A stretch of DNA of 64,000 nt. It comes from Corynebacterium glyciniphilum AJ 3170 (GTDB lineage Bacteria > Actinomycetota > Actinomycetes > Mycobacteriales > Mycobacteriaceae). Every line of letters starts with the position of its first letter. Position 1 is the first letter of the stretch. Below the pieces are notes generated by a model, which was not told the DNA's origin, made no database searches, and saw only the letters and a program-made list of their open reading frames with translations. Shown here piece by piece: positions 41,883 through 50,671 of this stretch. The stretch spans positions 372,001 through 436,000 of the forward strand of contig NZ_CP006842.1 in NCBI RefSeq assembly GCF_000626675.1, given 5' to 3'. The position numbers and the translations under genes were made by a program.

Positions 41883-41925
41883 AGCCTCCTTAATGGTAAT
41901 GGTAATCATTATCGTTAAGGAGGCT
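41883..41925. promoter_or_regulatory. Fur/Zur-type box inside an 11-bp inverted repeat
   Basis: GGTAATGGTAATCATTATC (41895-41913) matches 17 of 19 positions of the Fur-box consensus. It is enclosed by perfect arms AGCCTCCTTAA (41883-41893) and TTAAGGAGGCT (41915-41925). The left arm supplies the RBS (AAGGAGG on the - strand) of the flavoprotein gene, so the box overlaps its 5' leader or promoter. Confidence 0.8.
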
Positions 41926-41974
41926 ACACGGTATCGTCGGTCGGTGGTAGACGAGGGGGCATGATCGCGTCACA

Positions 41975-43387
41975 TTATCTACCGGTGCCGTCGTTTATGG
42001 CGAGCCCTGACAGGATGAGCACTGTCGCTCCGCAGGCGGCAATGATCATCCACCCTGCCAGGGAGGTAGCGGAGAGACTGCCAGCAAGGGCGACGCCCAG
42101 CGCGGTGCCCACCTGCCGCGACGTCGAGGTGATTCCACCGGCCACCCCGGCGCGCTCCGGCGGCAGACTGTTGACGGCAGTTGTGGTGACCGGGGCACTC
42201 GACAGCCCCACGCCGGATCCGATGAACAGGTAGGCGGCCAGTAGGAGTGGGACACCCGTCCCCTGTGTTGCCACGGTGAAGATCATGAGCAGGAGCCCGC
42301 CGACTACCAGACATGCTCCGGCGGCCCGGAGGGGGCCACGTGGACCGGAGTCGGCGACGAACCATCCGGACAGCGGCGCGAACACGACGGCCCCACTAGC
42401 CATCGGAAGTGTCGCCGCTCCCGCCGCCACTGGCGACCATCCCAGGGTGTTCTGCAGCAGCAGTGTCGTGGACAGCAACGTCAGGCTGAATCCGGCGAAC
42501 ACCACTGCAGCGGAGACGACGGCAGCGGTGAACGCAGGTATCCGGAACAGTGCGGGGTCGACCAACGGCTCGCTTCGGTGTCTCTCCACGTGGTGGAAGC
42601 CTGCGGTGGCAAGCAGGAAGACGGCGCAGCCGATCAGGATCGGCGCAGACCCCCACCGGGTGCCCGCAGCGCCGGAGCCCTCGATGAGAATCGTGACCGC
42701 AGTGGCCAGAATCAGCACGAGCAGGATCTGACCGGGTACGTCGAGGTGGCGGGGGTGGGCGGACCGTGACTCGGGGACAAGGAGGGAGACGAGCAGGAGT
42801 GCCGTGAGAACCAGAGGGCCGTTGATCCAGAACACTGCACGCCAGTCGAGTGCCGTGACCAGGAGGCCGCCGGTCACCGGTCCGACGGCCATGCTCATAC
42901 CGAACATCGCGCCCCACACGCCGATGGCACGGGCGCGTTCCCGCGGGTCAGGCATGGCGTTCACTACGATCGCCAGGGCGACCGGGGTGAGCATGGAGGC
43001 ACCGGTGCCCTGCACGATCCGCGCGGTGATCAGGAGTTCTGCTGACGGTGCTACCGCACAGGCCAGGGATGCCAGGCCGAAGACGACGAGGCCTGTCCGG
43101 AACACCCGGCGTCGTCCGAAACGGTCGGCCAGGGCGCCGGTGGTGATCAGCAGGCTGGCGAAGGGCACTGTGTAGGCGTCGACCACCCAGGCCATGCGGG
43201 CATCCTCGACACTGAGCCCGACGCTGATATGCGGCAGGGCGACGGTGACGATGGTGGTGTCCAGTCCGACGAGGAACAGGGCCGACGCACAGATCGCGAG
43301 GACGGCCCAGCGCCGCCGCAGAGACAGTGGCTCGTTCTGGTGTTTCACGTGAGGATCGGTCGGTGTATCCACGGCAGGCTCCTTCAT
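41975..43387 (-). CDS. MFS exporter of the DHA2 (EmrB/QacA) group
   Basis: A 470-residue protein with 14 predicted helices: SALFLVGLDTTIVTVALP in helix 1, GALADRFGRRRVFRTG (motif A), GAMFGMSMAVGPVTGGLLV (motif C). Expected function is proton-driven export of a toxic compound. It diverges from an XRE-cupin regulator across 78 nt containing a near-palindrome, the usual layout of a regulated efflux pump. Confidence 0.92.
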   Translation of the reverse strand: MKEPAVDTPTDPHVKHQNEPLSLRRRWAVLAICASALFLVGLDTTIVTVALPHISVGLSVEDARMAWVVDAYTVPFASLLITTGALADRFGRRRVFRTGLVVFGLASLACAVAPSAELLITARIVQGTGASMLTPVALAIVVNAMPDPRERARAIGVWGAMFGMSMAVGPVTGGLLVTALDWRAVFWINGPLVLTALLLVSLLVPESRSAHPRHLDVPGQILLVLILATAVTILIEGSGAAGTRWGSAPILIGCAVFLLATAGFHHVERHRSEPLVDPALFRIPAFTAAVVSAAVVFAGFSLTLLSTTLLLQNTLGWSPVAAGAATLPMASGAVVFAPLSGWFVADSGPRGPLRAAGACLVVGGLLLMIFTVATQGTGVPLLLAAYLFIGSGVGLSSAPVTTTAVNSLPPERAGVAGGITSTSRQVGTALGVALAGSLSATSLAGWMIIAACGATVLILSGLAINDGTGR

Positions 43388-43440
43388 GGTCGCATCTGCC
43401 GTTTATCGTCGGGGTCGGGAACTGCAGACGGGGAGCTTTT

Positions 43441-43455
43441 TTGCGGATTCTGCAA
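43441..43455. promoter_or_regulatory. Near-palindrome between MFS and XRE-cupin genes
   Basis: TTGCGGATTCTGCAA pairs at 6 of 7 positions around its centre. It lies 10 nt upstream of the regulator start and 53 nt upstream of the MFS start. Candidate operator of the XRE-cupin protein. Confidence 0.5.
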
Positions 43456-43465
43456 GAATGAAGCG

Positions 43466-44077
43466 ATGGAAGCACGAAAGGAGAGTGGCGATGACGGCAT
43501 CGCCGAGATTCTTGCCGCTGTCGGCCCTCGTCTACGCAGGATGCGTACGGCCCGCGGCATGACCCTGACCGCGGTTGCCGGGCGGACCGGCCTGTCGGTC
43601 AGCGCCCTGTCCCGCGTGGAAACCGGCAACCGGCAGCCGACCCTGGATATCCTCATCCCGCTGGCGCAGGTTTACCGGGTCACTCTCGACCAGCTTGTCG
43701 CACCTCCGCAGACCGGGGATCCGCGGGTGAACCTGCGGCCACGGTCCCTCGCCGGTGGGGGAACCATCGTCCCGCTGACCGGCTACCCTGGCCGGGTGCA
43801 GGTGTTCAAGCATGTGCTCGGGCCCCGGGCGCCCCGCCTGGTCAGCCACCCGGGGCATGCCTGGCTTCATGTCCTCGCGGGCAGACTGAGGCTCCTCCTG
43901 GACGACGACGAGCACATTTTGGTTCCCGGTGAGACTGCCCAGTTCGATCCCGTTACGCCGCACTGGTTCGGCCCCGCCGACGGCGGAACCGTGGAGATCC
44001 TCCACCTCTTCGGACCGCAGGGGGAACGTCCGGTCGACCGGACTCTGCCGGGATCGGGCCCGTCTCTCGGACCCTGA
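43466..44077 (+). CDS. XRE-family regulator with C-terminal cupin domain
   Basis: 203 residues from ATG 43466. HTH: RLRRMRTARGMTLTAVAGRTGLSVSALSRVETGNRQPTLDIL (about 20-62); small beta-barrel cupin at about 115-190 (HPGHAWLHVLAGRLRLLLDDD...GETAQFDPVTPHWFGP). Proteins of this architecture regulate efflux or catabolic genes in response to a small ligand held in the cupin. No good RBS; an A-rich -10-like AAGAAT just before the ATG suggests a leaderless start. Divergent from the MFS exporter. Confidence 0.9.
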   Translation: MEARKESGDDGIAEILAAVGPRLRRMRTARGMTLTAVAGRTGLSVSALSRVETGNRQPTLDILIPLAQVYRVTLDQLVAPPQTGDPRVNLRPRSLAGGGTIVPLTGYPGRVQVFKHVLGPRAPRLVSHPGHAWLHVLAGRLRLLLDDDEHILVPGETAQFDPVTPHWFGPADGGTVEILHLFGPQGERPVDRTLPGSGPSLGP

Positions 44078-44118
44078 CGACCTGCGGGCAGGGGGGGTCG
44101 AACCCACCTATCCGCACG

Positions 44119-45714
44119 TCAATCTCCGGGATGATGACGGACACGCGGGGACGGCAACTCGATGACGTGGTCCGGACGCCAGATCCCGGGGTTCCGGTGA
44201 GTCACCACGACGAGGGTGCGGGCCAGGGAAGTGATCGCCTCGGCGACACGTTGCTCGGTCTTCTCGTCGAGAGCTGAGGTTGCCTCATCGAGGATCAGTA
44301 CCGGAGCCCGTTTCACCATGGCGCGGGCCAAGGCCACCCGTTGCTGTTCTCCACCGGACAGTGCCGAACCGTGCGGGCCCACCTCCTGACGGATCCCCAG
44401 GGGGTCGCTGGCCAGGAGATCCTCCAGACCGGCGGCGTGCGCAGCATCGACGATGTCGGCCTCAGTGCATCCGGGGCGCCCCAGGCGGATATTGTCCGCC
44501 AGTGAACCGGTGAACACCACCGGTTCCTGGAGCACATAGGCGATCCGGGAAGCGATCTCATCCTCGCCCAGACAGGGGAGCGGGACACCACCGAGAAGGA
44601 CCGTTCCCGTCGCGGGGTCGTCGAAACGCATGAGCAGCCCGAGTAACGTGCTTTTCCCTGCACCGGTGGGGCCGGACACGTGGACGCGGGTGTTCTCCGG
44701 GATTGTCGCCGACATCTGGCCCAGGGCAGGTGGTGCGGACACGCCCACCAGTTCCATGCGGTGACCATCCGGGATGAACGCCGTTCCGTCCGGCGGCGTC
44801 GGAAGTCCAGGGGCCGAGACCACCGCGCGGTAGGCGGAGGTGTTCGCACGAATGTCGCTGACGGCGACACCCGCCAGCGCAAGGTCGTCTAACGGTGCGC
44901 CCGCTCGTACGGCGAGGACAAGAAGAGCGAGCGCGGCGGCTGGGTCATTGAAACCGTTGCTTCCCAGCAGGTAGAACAGGATCCCGGCGAGTGGGGCCAC
45001 GCTCGCCAGGATTGAGACCACTGTGGCGGGCGCGGCGACCCGGTTGGTGTGGGCCATCGCAGCTTCCTGCGAACTCCACACGCGCTCTACGCGGGCCAGT
45101 ACCTGCGAGACGGGCGCCGCGGTCCGAAGCAGTTCACGATGGGTGACGAGTTCAATGGTGGCTTCGGTGACTGCGTGTTCAGACTCCTGCCGCTGCCGGT
45201 CAGCGTCGGCCAGAAGACGCTGCGCCAGGAACTGGGCCCCGAGTGCCGCCGCAAGCAGAACAGCCAGCAGCGCCGCCACGTGTGCTCCGCCTACGAGAGC
45301 GACGGCGATCACCGTCGCCACCGGGACGAGCGGAGCCATGATGAAGGTCTGCAGGTGGTGGGCCGGGATCCCCATCATCATTGGGACGCCACGTCCGGCG
45401 GCGTCGGTGATGAGTGCCCGGTGCGCTGCGGTGAACCAGGACAGTTTCGCCCGCGCCAGCGCCTGGCCGATCTGCGCGTAGAGATCTCCCGCCAGACGTG
45501 CTCCCGTTAGATAGCCCGCACGCGAGACCAGGACCGTGACCAGCAGTGACAGTGTAGCCATGGCGAGAACGGCCCACGGAGGGGCGTCGTGTGCGATGGA
45601 TAGTGCAAGCACCAGGTACACCGCGGCCTCGGCGAGGGCGGCGATCACCCATCCGGTGCCGGTTGCGATGAGTCGACGCCGGGACACGTCAGGAAGGGAA
45701 GCTTCGGTTGTCAT
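44119..45714 (-). CDS. ABC transporter, fused permease-ATPase (TetB-like half)
   Basis: A 531-residue exporter-type half-transporter: six membrane helices in the first 290 residues, then an ATPase with Walker A GPTGAGKSTLLGL, Q-loop YVLQEPVVFTG, signature LSGGEQQRVALARAM and LILDEATSALDE. Length and pairing match corynebacterial TetAB, which give tetracycline and oxacillin resistance, but iron-siderophore importers of the IrtAB kind have the same fold. Its ATG overlaps the stop of its partner gene (ATGA), so they form a heterodimer. Confidence 0.87.
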   Translation of the reverse strand: MTTEASLPDVSRRRLIATGTGWVIAALAEAAVYLVLALSIAHDAPPWAVLAMATLSLLVTVLVSRAGYLTGARLAGDLYAQIGQALARAKLSWFTAAHRALITDAAGRGVPMMMGIPAHHLQTFIMAPLVPVATVIAVALVGGAHVAALLAVLLAAALGAQFLAQRLLADADRQRQESEHAVTEATIELVTHRELLRTAAPVSQVLARVERVWSSQEAAMAHTNRVAAPATVVSILASVAPLAGILFYLLGSNGFNDPAAALALLVLAVRAGAPLDDLALAGVAVSDIRANTSAYRAVVSAPGLPTPPDGTAFIPDGHRMELVGVSAPPALGQMSATIPENTRVHVSGPTGAGKSTLLGLLMRFDDPATGTVLLGGVPLPCLGEDEIASRIAYVLQEPVVFTGSLADNIRLGRPGCTEADIVDAAHAAGLEDLLASDPLGIRQEVGPHGSALSGGEQQRVALARAMVKRAPVLILDEATSALDEKTEQRVAEAITSLARTLVVVTHRNPGIWRPDHVIELPSPRVRHHPGD

Positions 45715-47327
45715 CGTGTGTGCTCTTCCTGTGACTGGGAGAGAGGGTTAAGGGTGACCCGATGATCGGCCCGGCCCGCGAGGGCGGGGTCATGGGTGAC
45801 CACAATGACGGCTTTGCCTGCACCGTGGGCGAGGTCCTCCAGTTCGGACCACACTCTTCTGGCGGTAGCGGCGTCCAGTGCGCTGGTCGGTTCGTCCAAC
45901 AGAATTACCGGAGCGTCGGACAGGAATGCGCGCGCCAGACCTAGTCGTTGTCGTTCGCCACCTGACAGCGTGCCCGCGTCGGCGTCCAGGGGGATGTCGA
46001 GCCGGGCCCGGTTCAGGGCCCGGTTCAGGGCGCGGTCCGGTACCTGATCCGGGGCGGTGAACGAGAGGTTGTCGCGCACCGTGCTCGGGAGGACGTCCGC
46101 TCCCTGAGGGATCAGGAGGGCGGTATGGGGCCGTTCGTGCTCCAACACCTCGTCCACCCGGACTCCGCCGATCTCTAGTGTCCCTCCGTCCGGGTGCTCC
46201 AGCCCGGCGATCATCCGGAGGAGAGTGCTCTTCCCCGCTCCGCTGGGGCCGGTGACCGCGGTGACCGCCCCGGACGGCGCTCGGAAAGTGGTGGGGAAGA
46301 CGACGACCCGGTCCCCGCGGCGTGCGGACACGCGCGCGGCGACAAGATCCGGGCTGCCGTCGTCACTGCGGACGACCTTGGAACCGGAGTCGAGGGTGGG
46401 CTCCGCGAGGAGTTCTCCGATCCGGCCTGCGGCGGTTCGTCCCGCGGTCACGTAGTCGAGGCCATGCCCGAGTCGGAGCGCTGGAGTGACCAGTGCGAGG
46501 CTGAGCAGGAGGACGGCGGCGAGGGTGGAGGTGTCCCAGCCTGCTCCGACGGCGTAGGCGACCGCATAGCTGGCCGGGGCCTGTAACAGGCCGACGGCCA
46601 CCGCGGCCGGGACCGCAGCTCGTCGGACCCACGCTGTCATACTCGTGGCGAACCGCCCTGTCGCTTCAGCGTAGTCGGCACGTGCGCCGTCGACTGCTCC
46701 GTTGCTCCGGAAGACACGGATGCCTCGGGCGTAGTCGTTCACGGCAGTGGTGATGGCGCCCATGATCCGCACACGCTCTGCGCCGTGCGTCGCCGACAGC
46801 CTCGGGATCACTGTCAGGTAGGTGAGCGCGGCGACGACACCCGGAATTAACGCGAAGAGTGCGGCGGGGCCAGCGAGTGCCACCAGGAGCAGAGCCGCGC
46901 ACAAGGGGGTGACCAGGAGTGTCGCCACCTCAGCTGGCGCATGGGCGACCATGTGGTGCAGTGCTGCGACGTCGTCGGAGACGAGCCGTCGAAGCCGGTC
47001 TTCGGGCCAGGTGCTGAGCCGGTCTGCGGGAATCCGCAGTATGTGCCCGGCTATCCGGCGGCGTAGGCGGGCCTCGAACCTGGCTTCGGTGCTGTGCGAC
47101 ACCCAGGTGGACGCGGCCGTAAGGAACGCGGTGCAGCTCCACGCCACGCATGCTCGGATGACCCATGCTGCCGACGGGTCCTCGACGGCCTGCACGATGC
47201 ACCAGATGGCGGCGAGACCCGTGAGGCCGGAGAGTGCTGCGCTGGCGGTGCTCAGTGCCAGGGCGCCGGTCGACGGGGCCAGGACCGGTTGTATGTGCGG
47301 GTCAAGGAGGTGACGGGGACGAATCAT
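45711..47327 (-). CDS. ABC transporter, fused permease-ATPase (TetA-like half)
   Basis: A 538-residue half-transporter: helices in the first 300 residues, then Walker A GPSGAGKSTLLRM, signature LSGGERQRLGLARAFL and VILLDEPTSALD. The NBD lacks a clear aromatic A-loop of the usual kind but keeps the catalytic Glu. The ATG at 47327 lies 6 nt behind TATACT of the palindrome at 47334-47349 and has no RBS, which fits leaderless transcription. First gene of the pair, divergent from a TetR regulator. Confidence 0.87.
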   Translation of the reverse strand: MIRPRHLLDPHIQPVLAPSTGALALSTASAALSGLTGLAAIWCIVQAVEDPSAAWVIRACVAWSCTAFLTAASTWVSHSTEARFEARLRRRIAGHILRIPADRLSTWPEDRLRRLVSDDVAALHHMVAHAPAEVATLLVTPLCAALLLVALAGPAALFALIPGVVAALTYLTVIPRLSATHGAERVRIMGAITTAVNDYARGIRVFRSNGAVDGARADYAEATGRFATSMTAWVRRAAVPAAVAVGLLQAPASYAVAYAVGAGWDTSTLAAVLLLSLALVTPALRLGHGLDYVTAGRTAAGRIGELLAEPTLDSGSKVVRSDDGSPDLVAARVSARRGDRVVVFPTTFRAPSGAVTAVTGPSGAGKSTLLRMIAGLEHPDGGTLEIGGVRVDEVLEHERPHTALLIPQGADVLPSTVRDNLSFTAPDQVPDRALNRALNRARLDIPLDADAGTLSGGERQRLGLARAFLSDAPVILLDEPTSALDAATARRVWSELEDLAHGAGKAVIVVTHDPALAGRADHRVTLNPLSQSQEEHTR

Positions 47328-47333
47328 GGTGCT

Positions 47334-47349
47334 AGTATACGCGTATACT
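47334..47349. promoter_or_regulatory. Perfect 16-bp palindrome holding both divergent -10 elements
   Basis: AGTATACGCGTATACT reads the same on both strands. Each strand ends in TATACT, a good -10 hexamer: one is 6 nt before the start of the ABC gene, the other 5 nt before ATG 47355 on the + strand. A bound TetR protein would block both promoters. Confidence 0.85.
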
Positions 47350-47375
47350 TAGGTATGCCAACCCTGGAGGAGAGA

Positions 47376-47975
47376 ATGAGTAAACTGGATGTAGCGCGGA
47401 TCGTGGACGAGGCGATGCTGATCCTGGACGAAGAAGGGGAGGGTGCCTTGTCCATGCGTGCCCTGGCTGCACGGCTCGGCGTCACCCCGATGGCGTTGTA
47501 CCGCCATTTCACTGACCGGGACGAACTACTGCTCGCCCTTGTCGAGCGTGTCTCGGAGGAGATCAGTTTTCCTGAACCGGCCGAGGGGCCGGTGGACCGC
47601 GCCGTTGATCTCGCTCTGTGTCTGCATGGCGTTCTCGTCCAGTACCCGTGGATGAGCCGACTCATCTCATCTGGCCGCCTCGCCAGCCCTGCAGGACTGC
47701 GTTTCCCGGACGGCCTGATCTCCTGCGGCAGAGATGCCGGGCTCACCGATGACGGGGCGTTCGCCTTCTACCGCACGATGTTCGCGGCGATTCTCGGCCA
47801 GGCGGCCATTACGCATGCACAGGCCACGGCGTCGGACGGATCACTTCCGAACCATGTGGCAGACACGGCTCTCCCCACCGTTGCGGCGCTTGCACCGCGC
47901 TGGTCCGATCTCGACCGGTCGGCGACACCCCGCCGGATCTTCCGCGGTGTCGCCGCACTTCTCCCCGCCTTCTGA
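47376..47975 (+). CDS. TetR-family regulator of the ABC pair
   Basis: 199 residues from ATG 47376, chosen because AGGAG lies just upstream (47368-47372); an in-frame ATG at 47355 could serve as a leaderless start and adds seven residues. HTH LSMRALAARLGVTPMALYRHFTDRDELL and a TetR-type C-terminal domain with FPDGLISCGRDAGLTDDGAFAFY, reminiscent of the tetracycline-repressor branch. Expected to bind the 16-bp palindrome. Confidence 0.9.
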   Translation: MSKLDVARIVDEAMLILDEEGEGALSMRALAARLGVTPMALYRHFTDRDELLLALVERVSEEISFPEPAEGPVDRAVDLALCLHGVLVQYPWMSRLISSGRLASPAGLRFPDGLISCGRDAGLTDDGAFAFYRTMFAAILGQAAITHAQATASDGSLPNHVADTALPTVAALAPRWSDLDRSATPRRIFRGVAALLPAF

Positions 47976-48046
47976 CTCCGCTCTCCGGTCCCGTTCTCCG
48001 AACTCGGCCCCACCCCTGCATCCCACCCACGAGAAAGGCTTTCGCC

Positions 48047-49090
48047 ATGTCATCATGTCTATCCGCCCACGTCCCCGTCCCGCCGTCACGTAGGTTCCGG
48101 AGCAGCTCCCGGACTCTCGGTGGTGTCCTGGTCGCCACGATGCTCCTGGCAGGGTGTACGGGCACCTCCTCGGACGATGCAGGGACGTCCACCGTTGACG
48201 GAGGTGCATTCCCGGTGACACTCGACACCGCCTACGGTGATGTCACCATCCCGGAGAAACCGGACCGTGTGGCAACGCTCGGTTATGCGGATGTTGCGCT
48301 GGCGTCCGCGCTCGGAGCCGATGTCGTGGTCGCCCCCGAATCTTTCAGCGCGACCACGGAAGCTACGCAGGACAGGAACCTGCCCTACATCGAACCGCTT
48401 GGCGACGACACGACCTGGATCAACCCCATGGAGATCAGTGTGGAGGAGGTTGCCGCCGCCGAACCGGATGTCATCCTGGCGACGGCAGCGTTCAGCCTTG
48501 ACGATGATCTCTACAGTCGGCTCAGCGACATCGCACCGGTCGTCACCTACGAGGAGACGCTTTACGGGGAGTCCAACGATGAGTCGGCCCGGCGGGTCGG
48601 CACCGCTCTCGGAGAAGATGACGTCGCGGAAGAACTCATACGCAGGGCCGATGACTCCGTCGCTGACCTTCGACGGCAGTTACCGAGCCTCGATGGAGGA
48701 ACCTTCCTCTACGGTCAGGCCCGCGATGGAGTTGTCGTGATGCTTGTCGACGACGCCAATGTTACTGCCCGGTTCATGCAGGAACTGGGGTTGGTCGCAG
48801 TGCCTGCTGTCGCCGACCTCGACGGTCCGGGGGCAGTGCCGGGATCAGTGGACGTCAGTATCGAACGGGCGTCGATGTTCAATGACGCAGGCGTGCTCTT
48901 CATGACCTTCCAGTCCGAGGTGGCACAGGAGGCTTTTGAGAAGTCTCCGATTGTCGCAGCGCAACCCATCATGTCGACCCGCTATGCTCCGGTCGACCTG
49001 GAGACGGCGACGGCGCTGCAGGATCCGAACGTCGTTGCGGTGCCCTGGCTGCTGAATCAGCTTCGCCCCGGCCTGGAACTCATTCCTTAG
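48047..49090 (+). CDS. Iron-siderophore ABC transporter substrate-binding lipoprotein
   Basis: A 347-residue exported protein with lipobox LLAGC near residue 36. The periplasmic-binding fold of the FepB/FhuD class is seen in VATLGYADVALASALGADVV, then AAAEPDVILA and a long connecting helix (ESARRVGTALG...ELIRRADDSVADLRRQL). No permease or ATPase of that importer type is adjacent. It lies 71 nt behind the TetR gene on the same strand and may work with the ABC pair or with a transporter elsewhere. Confidence 0.88.
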   Translation: MSSCLSAHVPVPPSRRFRSSSRTLGGVLVATMLLAGCTGTSSDDAGTSTVDGGAFPVTLDTAYGDVTIPEKPDRVATLGYADVALASALGADVVVAPESFSATTEATQDRNLPYIEPLGDDTTWINPMEISVEEVAAAEPDVILATAAFSLDDDLYSRLSDIAPVVTYEETLYGESNDESARRVGTALGEDDVAEELIRRADDSVADLRRQLPSLDGGTFLYGQARDGVVVMLVDDANVTARFMQELGLVAVPAVADLDGPGAVPGSVDVSIERASMFNDAGVLFMTFQSEVAQEAFEKSPIVAAQPIMSTRYAPVDLETATALQDPNVVAVPWLLNQLRPGLELIP

Positions 49091-49180
49091 GATCTGATGC
49101 CGCCGCACCGACGATCACCGAGGCACGTGCTGGTGACACGGGAATCCGGAACGTGTCGGGGGCGCTGAAAGCCGGACGGT

Positions 49181-50641
49181 CTACTGTGTCTTCTGTCGCC
49201 ACACCGACGAGGTCGTGACCGCGGCGATGGCCGTGGTCAGGGGTACGGCGGCGACCAATGCCAGGGAACCCGTCGCTGAGCGGAGGATCTCGGTGGCCAT
49301 GATGTCCGAGGTCAGGATGTGTCCGATATCCCGGCCGGACACGCTGAGCAGTACCAGCAGGGGCAGCGCAGCGCCGGCGTAGGACAGCACCAGGGTGTAC
49401 ACGGTGGAGGCCAGGTGGTCGCGGCCGACCCGCATCGCCGTGCCGAACAGGCGCAGGTTCGACGCAGTGGGATCCAGCTGGCGAAGCTCGGCGATGGTCG
49501 AGGCCTGGGCCACCGTCACATCATTGAGCACGCCGAGGGTACCGATGATGAATCCGGCCAGCAGCAGCCCGCTGATCGACAGGCCGGGGAGATACAGCAT
49601 GATCTGCATGTTGTTTTCGTCGGCGAGGCCGCGCAGCTGGTTCGTGTCGATCGCCAGCCACGCCAGCGCGGTGCCCACCAGCATTGCCGCCAAGGTGCCG
49701 CCGAGAGAGGACGCTGTCTTCCAGTTCATGCCGTGGACCAGGAACAGCGCCAGGTACAGCACAGCGGAACATGCCGTGACCGCCAGCAGTACCGGGTCGC
49801 CACCGCGTGCCAGGGCAGGCAGCAGGAACACCGCGAAGATCCCGAGTGTGACCGCGAGCCCGAGGATGGACCGGAATCCGCGCCACGCACCGACCACAAC
49901 GATTGCCGCGAGGGTCAGCAGCAGCCACACCCACACCGGCGTGGTGCGTTCGTAGTCCTGGAAACCGTAGGTACGGCTGCCGTCCTCGGAGGTGCCGGTG
50001 GTCATCAGGATGTCTTGGCCGACGGGGAGCTCGGGCGAGCCGTCGGAGTCTGTCACCGCGAGCAGTGTGCGGCGTCCCTCCTCCGGCCCGGAGGTGATAT
50101 CCACGATGACCTGCGGGCACGACGCGTCTTCACCGCCGGCGGCGCTGGGATGGCCGGTAGGTGGTGAGGTGTCGAAGGAACGCCCGATCGCCGGCGAGTT
50201 GCAGGCCCCGGTGGTCTCCAGGGCGACGGTGCCGGACGACACCTCCTGGGCGAGACCGGAGGTCTGGTGGAAGTTGTCTCCGGTCTCCGGCTCCCCCTGT
50301 GGCCATTGCAGGACAACCGCCGCGGCGGTTGCGATGAATCCGACGACCAGGGCGATGAACAGGATCGACCTCGGCAACGTCCAGGTGATCCGGCGCGGGT
50401 CGAGGTTGCGCGGATGCATGCGTTCCGCCAGCGGCCGGTCGTCGGACGGGCCGTGGCTGTGGGCGTGACTGTGCCCGTGCTGGGCGGCTGCGGCGAGGGG
50501 GTCGGACGGCGCGGGGGCAGGCGCGTCCTTCTTCTGCCGTGCTGGCGCGGGGGCATGGTGGCGTCCCAAAGCAATGCTGCTTTCTCTCGGAGATGGTGCG
50601 GGGTGACGCACCTGAGGATAGCCGGGACGGCCCGTTGACAC
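49181..50641 (-). CDS. YibE/F-family membrane protein
   Basis: A 486-residue protein with a Pro/Ala/His-rich cytoplasmic N-terminus, one helix near residue 95, an extracytoplasmic domain to about 240, then seven or more helices. GFIIGTLGVLNDVTVAQASTIAELRQLD and GRDHLASTVYTLVLSYAGA are the YibE/F signatures. Function unknown. The GTG at 50641 has no RBS; a start further in (such as TTG near codon 24) is possible. Divergent from a TetR gene, with a palindrome between. Confidence 0.88.
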   Translation of the reverse strand: MSTGRPGYPQVRHPAPSPRESSIALGRHHAPAPARQKKDAPAPAPSDPLAAAAQHGHSHAHSHGPSDDRPLAERMHPRNLDPRRITWTLPRSILFIALVVGFIATAAAVVLQWPQGEPETGDNFHQTSGLAQEVSSGTVALETTGACNSPAIGRSFDTSPPTGHPSAAGGEDASCPQVIVDITSGPEEGRRTLLAVTDSDGSPELPVGQDILMTTGTSEDGSRTYGFQDYERTTPVWVWLLLTLAAIVVVGAWRGFRSILGLAVTLGIFAVFLLPALARGGDPVLLAVTACSAVLYLALFLVHGMNWKTASSLGGTLAAMLVGTALAWLAIDTNQLRGLADENNMQIMLYLPGLSISGLLLAGFIIGTLGVLNDVTVAQASTIAELRQLDPTASNLRLFGTAMRVGRDHLASTVYTLVLSYAGAALPLLVLLSVSGRDIGHILTSDIMATEILRSATGSLALVAAVPLTTAIAAVTTSSVWRQKTQ

Positions 50642-50648
50642 GCAGGGC

Positions 50649-50662
50649 TGAACAAGTGTTCA
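50649..50662. promoter_or_regulatory. 14-bp inverted repeat, probable TetR operator
   Basis: TGAACAAGTGTTCA (6-bp arms, spacer AG) lies 9 nt before the TetR start and 7 nt before the YibE/F start, so it could control both directions. Confidence 0.65.
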
Positions 50663-50671
50663 ATATTAAAC

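Noticed and set aside
44080-44118. GGGTTCGA-like element (TCGAACCC on the + strand) suggesting a tRNA T-arm
   Set aside because: On the - strand, the sequence before it is the coding end of the ABC gene, with no D-arm, anticodon arm or acceptor stem, so it is not a tRNA.
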